Source: Blastococcus carthaginiensis
GTDB taxonomy: Bacteria; Actinomycetota; Actinomycetes; Mycobacteriales; Geodermatophilaceae
Assembly: GCF_030731085.1 (NCBI RefSeq)
Contig: NZ_JASNFN010000002.1
Span: 1 to 64,000 of the forward strand
DNA length: 64,000 bases
Direction of reading: 5' to 3'
How positions within the stretch are numbered: position 1 is the first letter of the stretch; every line of letters starts with the position of its first letter. Under the pieces are notes generated by a model. That model was given only the letters and a program-made list of their open reading frames with translations, did not search any database and was not told the DNA's origin. Shown here piece by piece: positions 53,830 to 63,314 of this stretch. The translations under genes were made by a program, and so were the position numbers.

Positions 53830-54976
53830 GCACCGCCACGTAGGCCGCCAGGCCCAGCGCCAGGCAGCCCGCGATCGCGGGGAGGTAGGAGCCGGAGGCG
53901 TCGACGGCCGCGCCCGCGAGCGGCGCCCCGACGGCGGACCCGAGGCCGGCGCTCGTGTACAGGACGCCCAGCAGCCCACCGAGCCGGGTGGTGCCGAAGC
54001 GCTCGGCGACGACCGCGGGACCGATGGCGACGAAGCCGCCGTAGCCGACGCCGAGCACCACGGCGAAGACGACCAGCACGCCGTACCCGCCCCCCAGGCC
54101 CCACAGCGCGAAGCTCAGGCCCATGGTCAGGAAGCACCCCTGGAAGGCGCGCAGCGTGCCCGTCCGCGCCGCGACCACGCCGAGCAGCAGCCGGCCGGCG
54201 GTGCTCGCCAGCCCGATCACCCCCACCAGGGCCGCCGCGGCGACCGGGTCGACGCCCTGCTGCACGGCGTACCCGGGCAGGTGCACGAAGGGCACGAAGA
54301 GGGCGACGGCCATGAGACCCGAGGCCAGGTACAGCCGCCGGTAGTCGCGGTTGCGCACGGCCTCGCGCAGCGTCAGCGCCGCCGGTCCGGACGGCACCGG
54401 CGGGGGCTGCACCACCAGCGCGCAGGCCGCGAGCACCACCGCGCCGCCCAGTCCCAGCACGAGGTGGGTGGTGCGCCACCCCAGCTCACCGATCAGCGAT
54501 GCCGCCAGCGGCGCCACGGCGAGCGTGCCCAGCCCGATGCCCGTCACCGACACCCCGACCGCCAGCGTGCGCCGTCGCTCGAACCACCCGCTCACCACGG
54601 CGACCATCGGGACGTAGGCGCAGGCGACCCCGATGCCGACCCCCAGGCCGTAGGTCACCAGGCCGATCCACAGCTCCCCGGCCAGCGATGTCGCGGTCAG
54701 CCCGGCGCCCAGGGCGACGGCGCCGAACAGCAGCACCCGGCGCGGGCCGTAGCGGTCCACCGCGACTCCGCTGAGCGCGCCGAGGCCGAAGTAGGTGAGC
54801 GAGGTCAGGGCGAAGAAGGCCGACGTCGTGCCGCGGCCGGAACCGAACTCGTCGGCCATGGGCTCCAGGAAGGCGCCGAACGAGTACGCGATCCCGAACG
54901 AGACGAACATCCCCGCGAACGCCGCGGCGACCACCAGCCAGCCACGGGACGAGTCGACCGCTGCCGGAGGGTGCAT
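53765..54976 (-). CDS. MFS transporter, oxalate/formate antiporter-like
   Basis: A 403-residue membrane protein with about 12 predicted hydrophobic segments and the MFS cytoplasmic loop pattern SGVAVDRYGPRRV. It resembles monocarboxylate/OFA-type transporters (FVSFGIAYSFGAFLEP). Substrate unknown. Start ATG 54976 begins MHPPAA; further upstream ATG/GTG codons are possible. Confidence 0.8.
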   Translation of the reverse strand: MHPPAAVDSSRGWLVVAAAFAGMFVSFGIAYSFGAFLEPMADEFGSGRGTTSAFFALTSLTYFGLGALSGVAVDRYGPRRVLLFGAVALGAGLTATSLAGELWIGLVTYGLGVGIGVACAYVPMVAVVSGWFERRRTLAVGVSVTGIGLGTLAVAPLAASLIGELGWRTTHLVLGLGGAVVLAACALVVQPPPVPSGPAALTLREAVRNRDYRRLYLASGLMAVALFVPFVHLPGYAVQQGVDPVAAAALVGVIGLASTAGRLLLGVVAARTGTLRAFQGCFLTMGLSFALWGLGGGYGVLVVFAVVLGVGYGGFVAIGPAVVAERFGTTRLGGLLGVLYTSAGLGSAVGAPLAGAAVDASGSYLPAIAGCLALGLAAYVAVLSVGRGSPVRGTGAEVRPAAR

Positions 54977-55124
54977 GGCCCCGGACGATACGAGACCGCC
55001 CGGCACGACGGTCGCACGCCGGGTGCGCGAGGAGACCGTCGGCGGAGTGAAATCGGCGTCCCCGGGGTCGGCACCACTCCGCCGCAGCCGCTGCCGGCGG
55101 TCCGCCGATCACGCGGGCGGCGGC

Positions 55125-55343
55125 TCAGGGCCCCGTGGTGTCCCCGGCCGCGGTCAGCCAGGCCCGGGCGGAGCGGTAGTCCTCGGCGACGCCGAGGATC
55201 CGGTACCCGCTGCCGGTCCGCTCCAGCAGCAACCAGGCGCCGTCGAACGCCTCGAGGACCGTGTCGTCGCAGCGGTCCGGCAGCCCGTGCGGGAACCGGG
55301 CCGAGCGGATCTCGCGCTGGTGGGGCGGCGGCGTCACGGACAT
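55125..55343 (-). CDS. Small hypothetical protein
   Basis: A 72-residue protein starting at an ATG (55343); a GGAGGAGG run lies just upstream in the gap. Features are the text EIRSARFPHGLPDRCDD and ERTGSGYRILGVAEDYRSAR. Unknown family. It follows the flavin monooxygenase by 77 nt in the same direction. Confidence 0.6.
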   Translation of the reverse strand: MSVTPPPHQREIRSARFPHGLPDRCDDTVLEAFDGAWLLLERTGSGYRILGVAEDYRSARAWLTAAGDTTGP

Positions 55344-55420
55344 CGGTCCAGCCGGGAGGAGGGGAACCGGGGGCCCGATTCTGCACCGGACGGGTCCCCC
55401 GGTCACCCTCCTCGCACCCG

Positions 55421-57244
55421 TCAGCTCACGTGGTGCACCTCCGCGAGGCCGTGCACCGGCGTGGGGATCCCCTCGTACCGGGCCTTGAGCTGCAGCGCCA
55501 GGTAGAGGGAGTAGTGCCGCGACTGGTGCAGGTTGCCGCCGTGGAACCACAGGGCCTCCTGCCGGGTGGGCTTCCACATGTTGCGCTGCTCGCCCTCCCA
55601 GGGCCCGGGGTCCTTGGTGGTGTCCGAGCCCAGGCCCCACACCTTGCCCACCCGGTCGGCGACCTCCTGGCTGATCAGGTCGGCGGCCCAGCCGTTCATC
55701 GACCCGTAGCCGGTGGCGTAGACGACCAGATCGGCGGGCAGCTCGGTGCCGTCGTCCAGCACGACGGCGTCCTCGGTCAGCCGGACCACCTGCCCGTGCG
55801 CCAGCTTCACCCGGCCGTCGGCGACGAGTTCCGCGGCGCCGACGTCGATGTAGTAGCCCGAGCCGCGGCGCAGGTACTTCATGAACAGCCCCGAGCCGTC
55901 CTCGCCCCAGTCCAGCCAGAAGCCTGCCTTCTCGAGCCGGTCGTAGAAGTCGGCGTCCTTCTGCTTCATCTGCTCGTACAGGGGGATCTGGAACTCGTGC
56001 AGGATCCGGTACGGCAGCGAGGCGAAGATCAGGTCCGCCTTCTCCGTCGTCACCCCGGCGGCCAGCGCCTGCTCGGAGTAGAGGGCGCCGAGCCCGATCT
56101 CCATGAGGCTGTCGCTCTTGACGATGTGCGTCGAGGAGCGCTGGACCATGGTCACGTCGACGTCGTGCTCCCAGAGCGCCCCGCAGATGTCGAAGGCGGA
56201 GTTGTTGCTGCCGATGACGACGACCTTCTTGCCGGCGTAGGCGTCGGGCCCGGGGTGGGCCGAGGAGTGCTGCTGGTCGCCGCGGAAGACGTCCTGCCCG
56301 GGGATGGCCGGGATGTTCGGCTTGCCCGACATCCCCGTCGCGAGGACCACCTGCTTCGGCCGGAGGGCGAGGGGCTTGCCCTCGCGCTCGACCTCGACGG
56401 TCCACTCGCCCTTCTCCTCGTCGAAGATCGCCGACGTGGCCGTGGTGCTGCCCCAGTAGGGCACCTCCATGACCGTGACGTAGGACTCGAGCCAGTCGCC
56501 GATCTTGTCCTTGGGCGAGAACACCGGCCAGTTGTCGGGGAACTTCAGGTACGGCAGGTGGTCGTACCAGACCGGGTCGTGCAGGCAGAGCGACTTGTAG
56601 CGGCCGCGCCACTGGTCCCCCGGCCGCGGGTGCTTGTCGACGACGAGCGCCGGCACCCCGAGCTGGCGCAGCCGCGCGCCGAGCGCGATGCCGCCCTGCC
56701 CGCCGCCGATGACCAGGACGTAGGGCTGGACGCCGATGCCGAGATCGGCCTCCTCCTGCTCGCGGCGCTCCAGCCAGGTGCGGCGCTCCTTGTTCGCCCC
56801 GTGCTCGGCGCCCATCGGCCGCGCCGGGCCGCGCGGCTCCTCGTGGCCCTTGAGCTCCGACAGGGTGGTGAGGAGGGTCCAGGCCACCGTCTCGCCGTCC
56901 TCCTCGACCAGCCGCGCCAGCCCGCGCCCCCGGCCGACGGTGGTCTCGAAGGTGAACCAGGCGGTCGTGACCCCGTCGGCCTCCTCGGGTGGTTCCTCGA
57001 CGGCGAACGCCGAGGGGCCGGTGTGCTCGAGGGTCGCGGTCAGCAGGTCGGCGACGCCCTCGGGGTTCTCGACGGTGGTGATGTTCCAGCTGAAGGAGAC
57101 CAGGTCGCGCCAGAAGCTCGTCGTGGCGAACATCCCGGCCGCGCGCGCCACGTCCCGCGCGCGCAGTGCCTCCTCGAAGCCGGTGAACCAGCGGTGCGTC
57201 CGCTGCTCCGGGGTCTGCGTGGGCGTGTCCAGTGTCTGGGTCAT
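55421..57244 (-). CDS. FAD-dependent monooxygenase with N-terminal SnoaL-like domain
   Basis: A 607-residue flavoprotein. The N-terminal 150 residues look SnoaL/NTF2-like. FAD motif VLVIGGGQGGIALG and NADPH motif VVVIGSNNSAFDI are present, as are a BVMO/FMO-type fingerprint FRGDQQHSSAH and ATG motif LVVYATGYG. Likely NADPH-dependent oxygenation of an organic substrate. The ATG at 57244 faces a divergent regulator gene at 57374, which may control it. Confidence 0.85.
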   Translation of the reverse strand: MTQTLDTPTQTPEQRTHRWFTGFEEALRARDVARAAGMFATTSFWRDLVSFSWNITTVENPEGVADLLTATLEHTGPSAFAVEEPPEEADGVTTAWFTFETTVGRGRGLARLVEEDGETVAWTLLTTLSELKGHEEPRGPARPMGAEHGANKERRTWLERREQEEADLGIGVQPYVLVIGGGQGGIALGARLRQLGVPALVVDKHPRPGDQWRGRYKSLCLHDPVWYDHLPYLKFPDNWPVFSPKDKIGDWLESYVTVMEVPYWGSTTATSAIFDEEKGEWTVEVEREGKPLALRPKQVVLATGMSGKPNIPAIPGQDVFRGDQQHSSAHPGPDAYAGKKVVVIGSNNSAFDICGALWEHDVDVTMVQRSSTHIVKSDSLMEIGLGALYSEQALAAGVTTEKADLIFASLPYRILHEFQIPLYEQMKQKDADFYDRLEKAGFWLDWGEDGSGLFMKYLRRGSGYYIDVGAAELVADGRVKLAHGQVVRLTEDAVVLDDGTELPADLVVYATGYGSMNGWAADLISQEVADRVGKVWGLGSDTTKDPGPWEGEQRNMWKPTRQEALWFHGGNLHQSRHYSLYLALQLKARYEGIPTPVHGLAEVHHVS

Positions 57245-57317
57245 GCGCTGCGCCTCCTCCGTCCGCCGATCGGCATGGTGTGATGTCCAGCACAGCGCTC
57301 GGCGTCCGGCGGGGGAA

Positions 57318-57335
57318 GCGTTGCAGCGCGTTGCA
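57318..57335. promoter_or_regulatory. Direct repeat GCGTTGCA with 10-bp period in the monooxygenase/regulator gap
   Basis: GCGTTGCA at 57318-57325 and 57328-57335 in the 129-bp divergent gap. The one-turn spacing suits a dimer or tandem operator, possibly for the adjacent GAF-domain regulator. Confidence 0.4.
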
Positions 57336-57373
57336 GGGCCCCCGGCCGCCGCGGCGCCCCGAAGGAGGTGGAC

Positions 57374-58564
57374 GTGGCCGGTTACTCGGCGATCTCCCCC
57401 GGCACCGACCTGTCGGAGCACGCCCGGGTGCTGGTCCGGGTGCACGACGCGGTCATCGCCGGCGGGCGCCCGCCCGTGCGCCCGCGCACGGTCGTCGCCC
57501 GCTCCTGGTCGCGGGTCCTGGGCCTCGGCCTCGACGCCTCCCGCACCAACGCCCGCACGCCGCTGCCCTTCGAGGACGTCGAGCGGCGCCGCCGCGGGAG
57601 CCCGCTGTCCCTCGTCGTCGACGAGCTGCGCCAGGTGCTGGTCAGCGTCGCCGACGCCTCGTCGTTCCTCGTGGTGGTCACCGACGCCGACGGCGTCATC
57701 CTCTGGCGGGAGGGATCGGCGCGGGTGCGGATGCGCGCGGACGCGCTCGGCTTCACCGAGGGGGCCCGCTGGACGGAGGCCGCGGTGGGCACGAACGCCA
57801 TCGGGACGGCGCTGGCCGAGGCGGCGCCGGTGCAGCTGTTCTCCGCCGAGCACTTCGAGCTCGCCCAGCACCCCTGGTACTGCACGGCGGCACCGATCCA
57901 CCACCCGGTCAGCGGGGAGCTGCTCGGCGTCGTGGACGTCAGCGGGCCGGCGCTGACCCTGCACCCGGTGATCGGCGCTCTCGTGGAGACGGCCGTCAAG
58001 CTGGCGGAGTCGCAGCTGTGGCGCCACCACGAGCACCGGCTGGAGCGGTTGCGCCGCTCGGCCCGCGCCGCGCTGGCGGCCGTCCGCGGCCCCGTCCTGC
58101 TGGTCGACGACGACGGCTGGGTGGCGCACCGGTCGGGCATCGCGGTGCGCGACCGGATCGAGGTGCCCCGGCCCGACCGGCTGATCGCCGTCCCCGGGCT
58201 GGGGTTGTGCGCCCCCGAACGCCTGGGCGAGGGCTGGCTGGTCCGCCCCCGGGGCCCCGGCGACGACGTGCTCGAGGCCGAGCTCGACCTCACCGGCCCA
58301 CCGGTGCTCCGGTTGCGCACCGGCGCCGAGTCGTGGCGGACGCCGCTGACCCGGCGCAACGCCGATGTCCTGGTGCTGCTGCAGCGGGCCGGCCGTGCGG
58401 GGCTGACCGCCGCCGCGCTGAGCACCGCACTGTACGGCGACGAGGAGCACTGCGTGACGGCGCGGGCGGAGGTTTCGCGGCTGCGCCGGGTGATCGGGGG
58501 TCTGGTGGCGACCACCCCCTACCGGCTCGCGGACGGCGTCACCCTGTCGGTCGTCCGCTCCTGA
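57374..58564 (+). CDS. GAF-domain transcriptional regulator
   Basis: A 396-residue protein. A GAF sensory domain lies at about 75-205 (FLVVVTDADGVILWREGS, WTEAAVGTNAIGTALAE, HPWYCTAAPIHHPVSGELLG), as in AcoR-type regulators, but no AAA+ sigma-54 interaction domain follows. The C-terminal third may carry a winged-helix (LSTALYGDEEHCVTARAEV, SRLRRVIGGLVATTPYRL). GTG 57374 has AAGGAGG 5 nt upstream, better than the GTG at 57368, which overlaps the site. Confidence 0.78.
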   Translation: MAGYSAISPGTDLSEHARVLVRVHDAVIAGGRPPVRPRTVVARSWSRVLGLGLDASRTNARTPLPFEDVERRRRGSPLSLVVDELRQVLVSVADASSFLVVVTDADGVILWREGSARVRMRADALGFTEGARWTEAAVGTNAIGTALAEAAPVQLFSAEHFELAQHPWYCTAAPIHHPVSGELLGVVDVSGPALTLHPVIGALVETAVKLAESQLWRHHEHRLERLRRSARAALAAVRGPVLLVDDDGWVAHRSGIAVRDRIEVPRPDRLIAVPGLGLCAPERLGEGWLVRPRGPGDDVLEAELDLTGPPVLRLRTGAESWRTPLTRRNADVLVLLQRAGRAGLTAAALSTALYGDEEHCVTARAEVSRLRRVIGGLVATTPYRLADGVTLSVVRS

Positions 58565-58582
58565 TCCGGTCGCTCCCGGCGG

Positions 58583-58924
58583 TCAGCGCACGCGGGCGAG
58601 CAGCCGGTGGAGCAGCCCGCCGGTCCGCGGCGTCGGCACCGCGGCGGATGGCTCGCCCGGGACCCCGGGCGGCGTCGCACGGGCGACCGGACGTGCCGCG
58701 TACCCGGCTCCGGTGCCCCCCCGGTGCTCGTGGGTGAGCCGCTCGTGCGCCAGGTAGTGCTGCACGGTCTCCTGCACCGGCCGGCGACCTCGTGCGGCGA
58801 CGTCGTGCCTGGCCTCCCGCTCGCAGGCGCGCTTCTCCGCCTCGGTCATCTGGAGCGGGTCCCACCCACCGCGCCGCCGGCCGGTGTCCCCGGGGGGCTG
58901 CGGCGTTCCGCTGACGACGGTCAT
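58583..58924 (-). CDS. Small hypothetical protein
   Basis: A 113-residue protein of unknown function with a basic, Pro/Gly-rich composition and one helical block (TEAEKRACEREARHDV). ATG at 58924. It is divergent from the asparaginase; 169 bp lie between them. It ends 18 bp after the convergent GAF-regulator gene. Support is moderate. Confidence 0.5.
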   Translation of the reverse strand: MTVVSGTPQPPGDTGRRRGGWDPLQMTEAEKRACEREARHDVAARGRRPVQETVQHYLAHERLTHEHRGGTGAGYAARPVARATPPGVPGEPSAAVPTPRTGGLLHRLLARVR

Positions 58925-59093
58925 GACGACTCCTCTCGCCGATGGGTACCGCCAGCGTGCGCCTCGGCGGCGCCGCGGCACAGGGCCCCAGGTCACTCCC
59001 CCGGCGCCGGCCTCCCCGCCGGGGTTCCGGTCGCGCGCGGACGGCCCGCGGGGCACTGTCGGTGCCGACGCTCCGACGCTGCCGGGAGGACGA

Positions 59094-60101
59094 GTGCCCA
59101 TCCACCTGCTCGCTACCGGTGGCACGATCGCGAGCCGGCGCGGGGCCGGCGGGCTCGCCTCGGTCACCCCCGCTGCCGACCTCCTCGCCGCGGCGGGGAC
59201 GCCGGACGGGCTGGTGGTGACGACCAGCGACCTCACCACCGTCGGCAGCTTCGCGCTGACGACGGCGGACCTCCGCGGGCTCGTCGCCGAGGTGCGCCGG
59301 CGCCTGGCGGCGGACGTCGACGGCGTCGTCGTGACGCACGGGACCGACACCATGGAGGAGTCGGTGTTCCTCGCCGACCTGGTCCACGACGACCCCCGCC
59401 CGGTGGTCCTCACCGGCGCCCAGCGGCCCTTCGACGATCCCGCACCCGACGGTCCGCGCAACCTCGCCGACGCGCTGCGCGTCGCCGCCGCACCGGCGGC
59501 CCGGGGATGTGGCGCGCTGCTCTGCTTCGACGGCCTGGCGTTCGCGGCGCGCGGCGTGCGGAAGGTGGAGACCCTGCGCAGCGGGGCGTTCGCGGCACCG
59601 GGACGCGGACCGGTGCTGCGGGTCGACGGCGACGCGGTGACGCCGCTGGCCCGGCCGGTGCGCGGCCCGGCCCTCCCCCTCGACCTCGACGCCGACCTGC
59701 CGCGCGTGGACGTCGTCCCGCTCTACCTGGGCGCCGACGACGCCCTGCTCCGCGCCGCGGTGGCCGCCGGTGCGGCCGGCGTCGTGCTGCAGGCGTTCGG
59801 CGCGGGCAACGTGACCCCGGCCGTGGCCGCCGCCGTGGCGGAGCTGGTCGCCGGGGGGACGCCGGTGCTGGTGTGCTCGCGCGTCCCGTCGGGCCCCGTC
59901 GCCCCGCTGTACACCGGCGGTGGCGGTGCCGACCTGGCCCGGGACGGCGCAGTCCTCGCCGGCGACCTGAGCCCGTGGCAGGCCCGCCTGCTGCTCGCCG
60001 CCGCGCTCGCCGTCGCGCCGCACGACCCGCTGCCGGTCGTGCGCGACCACCTCGCCGCAGGGGCCCGGACGTCGGACCGAGTGGATGGAGTGCAGGGATG
60101 A
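59094..60101 (+). CDS. L-asparaginase/glutaminase family amidohydrolase
   Basis: A 335-residue enzyme of the asparaginase I/II fold. Key motifs are LATGGTIAS with the first catalytic Thr, and VVVTHGTDTMEES with the second Thr and Asp-Thr pair. It hydrolyses Asn or a similar amide. GTG start after GGGAGGA. The stop overlaps the next gene ATG (ATGA), so the two enzymes are coupled. Confidence 0.85.
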   Translation: MPIHLLATGGTIASRRGAGGLASVTPAADLLAAAGTPDGLVVTTSDLTTVGSFALTTADLRGLVAEVRRRLAADVDGVVVTHGTDTMEESVFLADLVHDDPRPVVLTGAQRPFDDPAPDGPRNLADALRVAAAPAARGCGALLCFDGLAFAARGVRKVETLRSGAFAAPGRGPVLRVDGDAVTPLARPVRGPALPLDLDADLPRVDVVPLYLGADDALLRAAVAAGAAGVVLQAFGAGNVTPAVAAAVAELVAGGTPVLVCSRVPSGPVAPLYTGGGGADLARDGAVLAGDLSPWQARLLLAAALAVAPHDPLPVVRDHLAAGARTSDRVDGVQG

Positions 60102-60982
60102 GCAAGGAGATCTTCGTGGCCTTCGGCGTCGACGTCGACGCCGTCGGTGGCTGGCTCGGCTCGTACGGCGGGGAGGACTCGCCCGACGACATCTCCCGCG
60201 GCGTCTTCGCCGGCGAGGTCGGCGTGCCCCGCCTGCTGGAGCTGTTCCGCCGCCGCGAGCTGCCGACGACCTGGTTCTGGCCCGGTCACTCGATCGAGAC
60301 GTTCCCGGAGCAGTTCGACGCCTGCGTCGCCGCCGGGCACGAGATCGGCGTGCACGGCTACAGCCACGAGAACCCGATCGCGATGAGCCGGGAGCAGGAG
60401 CGGGCGGTGCTCGACCGCTGCATCGCCCTGATCGAGGAGCGGGCCGGGCGCCGGCCGACCGGCTACGTGGCCCCGTGGTGGGAGTTCAGCGGCGTCACCA
60501 ACGAGCTGCTGCTCGAGCGCGGCATCACCTACGACCACTCGCTGATGCACCGGGACTTCGAGCCGTACTACGTCCGGGTGGGCGACTCGTGGACGAAGAT
60601 CGACTACGCCGCGCCGGCGGAGAGCTGGATGGAGCCGCTGGTCCGCGGGGAGGAGACCGACCTCGTCGAGATCCCGGCGAACTGGTACCTCGACGACCTC
60701 CCGCCGATGATGTTCATCAAGTCCAGCCCGAACAGCCACGGCTTCGTCAACCCGCGGGACATCGAGCAGATGTGGCGCGACCAGTTCGACTGGGTGCACC
60801 GCGAGATGGACTACGCCGCCTTCACCATGACCATCCACCCGGACGTCTCCGGACGCCCGCAGGTGCTGCTCATGCTGGAGCGGCTCATCGAGCACATCGG
60901 CGGCCACGACGGCGTGCGCTGGGTGACCTTCGACGACATCGCGCAGGACTTCCTGCGCCGCTCCCCCCGCGGCGGGAGCTGA
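60098..60982 (+). CDS. Polysaccharide-deacetylase-family (NodB/PgdA-like) amidohydrolase
   Basis: A 294-residue carbohydrate-esterase-4 fold protein. Motifs are VAFGVDVDAVGG (catalytic Asp region), TTWFWPGHSIETFPEQ, EIGVHGYSHENP with metal His residues, and GYVAPWWEF. This subtype includes HpPgdA-like enzymes and cyclic imide hydrolases; the coupling to an asparaginase favours a role in amide/imide catabolism over cell-wall modification. That choice is inference. Confidence 0.82.
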   Translation: MSKEIFVAFGVDVDAVGGWLGSYGGEDSPDDISRGVFAGEVGVPRLLELFRRRELPTTWFWPGHSIETFPEQFDACVAAGHEIGVHGYSHENPIAMSREQERAVLDRCIALIEERAGRRPTGYVAPWWEFSGVTNELLLERGITYDHSLMHRDFEPYYVRVGDSWTKIDYAAPAESWMEPLVRGEETDLVEIPANWYLDDLPPMMFIKSSPNSHGFVNPRDIEQMWRDQFDWVHREMDYAAFTMTIHPDVSGRPQVLLMLERLIEHIGGHDGVRWVTFDDIAQDFLRRSPRGGS

Positions 60983-60991
60983 TCCCGCACG

Positions 60992-61025
60992 GAGGGGCGG
61001 CCCCGGTAACCCGGGACCGCCCCTC
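60992..61025. terminator. Bidirectional intrinsic-type hairpin
   Basis: The arms GAGGGGCGG (60992-61000) and CCGCCCCTC (61017-61025) are perfect complements, with an inner CCCGG/CCGGG stem and a TAAC loop. The hairpin sits between the convergent deacetylase (ending 60982) and isomerase (ending 61049) genes. Confidence 0.8.
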
Positions 61026-61048
61026 GGGAGCGTCCGACGCAGCAGGCG

Positions 61049-61984
61049 TCAGCGGGTCGAGCAGGTGAGGTACGCGAAGCCCTCCTGCGCGGCCTCGAAC
61101 GGGTCGTAGGTCGGGTCGCCGAAGCGGGGGTCGTGCTCGACGACGTAGTAGCGGGTGCTGCCGCCGGCCACCCGGAAGATCTCCGAGAAGTCGATGTCCC
61201 CGCGGCCGACGATCTCGATCCGCCGATCCAGCTCCTCGTTCAGGTCCTTGACGTGGAACAGCCGGATCCGGTTGCCGTACTCCTGGATGACGTCGATCGG
61301 GTCGACACCCGCGAAGACCGCCCAGTACAGGTCGAGCTGGGACACGACGTGCCGCCGCTCGGTGTGCTGCATGAGGATGTCGAAGGCGGTGCGGTCGCCG
61401 AAGGTGGTCTCGAACTCCCAGTTGTGGTTGTGGACCATCAGCCACTGGCCGGCCTTGCGGGCCTGCTCGCCGACCGTGTCGAGGTACTCGGCGTAGGCGA
61501 TCCACTCGGCCTCGGTCTCGAACTGCGGGGTCCCGCCGGAGCCGAAGTGCTTCACGCCCAGGACGCGGTTCTCCTGCAGGATCTGCCCGATGTCCGCCGG
61601 CTCGTCAGGCGTGCCGACGTCGACGTGCCGTCCCGAGGCCTTGAGCCGGTACTCCCGCAGGAGCGCCGCGTACTCCTCCGCGGTCATGCCGCTCAGGGTG
61701 AAGGGCTCGACGTTCCGGTAGCCCATCTCGGCGAGCCGGCGGAGGACCTCCTCGTGCCGGGCCTGGGTGGCCTCGTCGGTGCCGAAACCGATGTACTCGG
61801 CAAAGGTCCAGAGCTGGACGGAGACCATGCGCGCCGGCACCGCGCGGTCGACGCAGTCGGAGTTCTCGTGCGCTCCGGTCGAGGGCGGAGCCGCGTTCGC
61901 CGTGCCGACGAGGCCGAGGAACAGCAGGGAGGTCAGGGCGGCGAGCAGCACCGCCCGAATGGGTCGGCGCAGGTTTCTCTTCAA
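61049..61984 (-). CDS. Exported sugar phosphate isomerase/epimerase-like protein
   Basis: A 311-residue protein with a signal peptide (LKRNLRRPIRAVLLAALTS, then LVGTANAAPPS) and an AP-endonuclease-2/TIM-barrel domain (VQLWTFAEYIGFG, GVKHFGSGGTPQFE, VHNHNWEFE, DLYWAVFAG, HVKDLNEELDR). It resembles xylose-isomerase-like/IolE-type enzymes but is exported. The TTG start at 61984 is chosen for GAGAGGA 8 nt upstream. Confidence 0.8.
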   Translation of the reverse strand: MKRNLRRPIRAVLLAALTSLLFLGLVGTANAAPPSTGAHENSDCVDRAVPARMVSVQLWTFAEYIGFGTDEATQARHEEVLRRLAEMGYRNVEPFTLSGMTAEEYAALLREYRLKASGRHVDVGTPDEPADIGQILQENRVLGVKHFGSGGTPQFETEAEWIAYAEYLDTVGEQARKAGQWLMVHNHNWEFETTFGDRTAFDILMQHTERRHVVSQLDLYWAVFAGVDPIDVIQEYGNRIRLFHVKDLNEELDRRIEIVGRGDIDFSEIFRVAGGSTRYYVVEHDPRFGDPTYDPFEAAQEGFAYLTCSTR

Positions 61985-62115
61985 GTCCGTGGATCCTCTC
62001 GAGTGGGGTGGCGATCGCACGTCGTCGACCGCCGCCCGCCCCACCCGTGCCGACCGGGTCCCCCTGGGAGATGCCCGGCCGTCGCGGGTTGATCCGCGCC
62101 TGCGCCGAGGACTGT

Positions 62116-62155
62116 GCGCTGCGCCACAGAAGCTAGCAACACTTCTGCGCTGCGG
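62116..62155. promoter_or_regulatory. Inverted and direct repeats in the isomerase/hypothetical gap
   Basis: Inverted repeat CAGAAG (62127-62132) and CTTCTG (62142-62147), with flanking direct copies of GCGCTGCG (62116-62123 and 62148-62155). Non-coding, between divergent genes; possible operator. Confidence 0.4.
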
Positions 62156-62256
62156 AAAGCGGAAGTCTGGTCAGCGTTGCGCGGATGTCAGGACCGGCGC
62201 AGATCGCCCGGCGCACGGCGGACCACCCGGCAGCCCGCGCGCGGCAGGATGGCCGC

Positions 62257-62733
62257 ATGAGCACTCCGCCGACGCGCTCCCGCGTGTTCGCGGCCCTGGT
62301 CGGCGGGGCCGCCACCGCGCTGTACTACGCCACCCCCGACCTCATCGCCTCCCGCACCGCCCGCGGCTGGGCGAAGGCCGCGATCACGGCCGTCTCCTTC
62401 GCCGCCTCCGCACCCGACCTGCTGGCGGCACGGGTGGCGGCTCGCGAGGTCCGCGACGAGGTGCACCCCGCGGAGGTCTTCCGCTCGCTGCCCGCGAGGG
62501 GCAAGGCCGCGCTCGTCGGCGTCGCGGCCACCGCGCTGGCCGGCTCGGTCGCCGGCGTGCGCGCCGGGGAGCGGTGGGCCTTCCGCCGGGGGCAGGCGCG
62601 GGCCGCCGCCGGCAAGCGGTGGCCGCACGCCGGCCCGGCGCTGCTCTACGGCGCGCTGGCGAGCACCCTCTGGCTCGCCCCTCCCCCGCCGTCGACCACG
62701 GACGCCGGCAGCGAGGACCGGTCACCCGCCTGA
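62257..62733 (+). CDS. Hypothetical membrane-associated protein
   Basis: A 158-residue protein with hydrophobic alanine-rich helices (VFAALVGGAATALYYATPD, AAITAVSFAASAPDLLA, ALVGVAATALAGSVAGV). Unknown family. ATG at 62257; good start context is lacking. Confidence 0.65.
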   Translation: MSTPPTRSRVFAALVGGAATALYYATPDLIASRTARGWAKAAITAVSFAASAPDLLAARVAAREVRDEVHPAEVFRSLPARGKAALVGVAATALAGSVAGVRAGERWAFRRGQARAAAGKRWPHAGPALLYGALASTLWLAPPPPSTTDAGSEDRSPA

Positions 62734-62777
62734 GGAATCCCGCGCCCGGGCGCCGCCGGTGCGCCTGGCGGTGCTCG

Positions 62778-63284
62778 TCAGCCCAGCCGGCGGCGCTCGC
62801 GCTCCTCGGGCCAGCGGGCGACGGCGTCGGCCAGCACCTCGCGCAGGAAGGCGAGGAACTCGCGGGTCTCGGCGAGCCGGCGTCCGCCCGGCCGGTCGGT
62901 GCCGAACAGCTCGATGCCGGACGCGACGATCTCCTGGAACCGCTGCAGGGCCTGCAGCTCGGCGGTGACGAACCGGGCCCAGAGGTGGGCGTCGTCCAGG
63001 ACGTACAGGTCGCTGCGGGTACCGGGCTCCCGCTCGCGCACCAGGAAGCCGATCTGCACGAGCTGGCGGACCGCTCCGCTGATCGCCGCGGGGCTGACCT
63101 GCAGACCGTCGGCCAGCTCGGCGGCCGTGTAGCGGTCGGCGTCGTCGGCCAGCGCGTAGGCGAAGACCCGGGCCGGCATCGGCTGCATGCCCGACTCGCG
63201 CAGCACCAGGGCGAACCGCTCCACATAGCGCAGGAGCGTCGCCCGCTCGGCGTCGGCGTTCTCCGCGACCGTCACGCCGCCCAC
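62778..63284 (-). CDS. MarR/GbsR-family transcriptional regulator
   Basis: A 168-residue winged-helix regulator (AAELADGLQVSPAAISGAV, then RQLVQIGFLVREREPGTRSD). It is divergent from an ABC ATPase gene, which it probably represses. A GTG at 63275 is an alternative start. The operator at 63315-63330 lies in the shared gap. Confidence 0.82.
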   Translation of the reverse strand: MGGVTVAENADAERATLLRYVERFALVLRESGMQPMPARVFAYALADDADRYTAAELADGLQVSPAAISGAVRQLVQIGFLVREREPGTRSDLYVLDDAHLWARFVTAELQALQRFQEIVASGIELFGTDRPGGRRLAETREFLAFLREVLADAVARWPEERERRRLG

Positions 63285-63314
63285 GGTACCCGACGTGTCG
63301 GCCCCTCAATGAGC

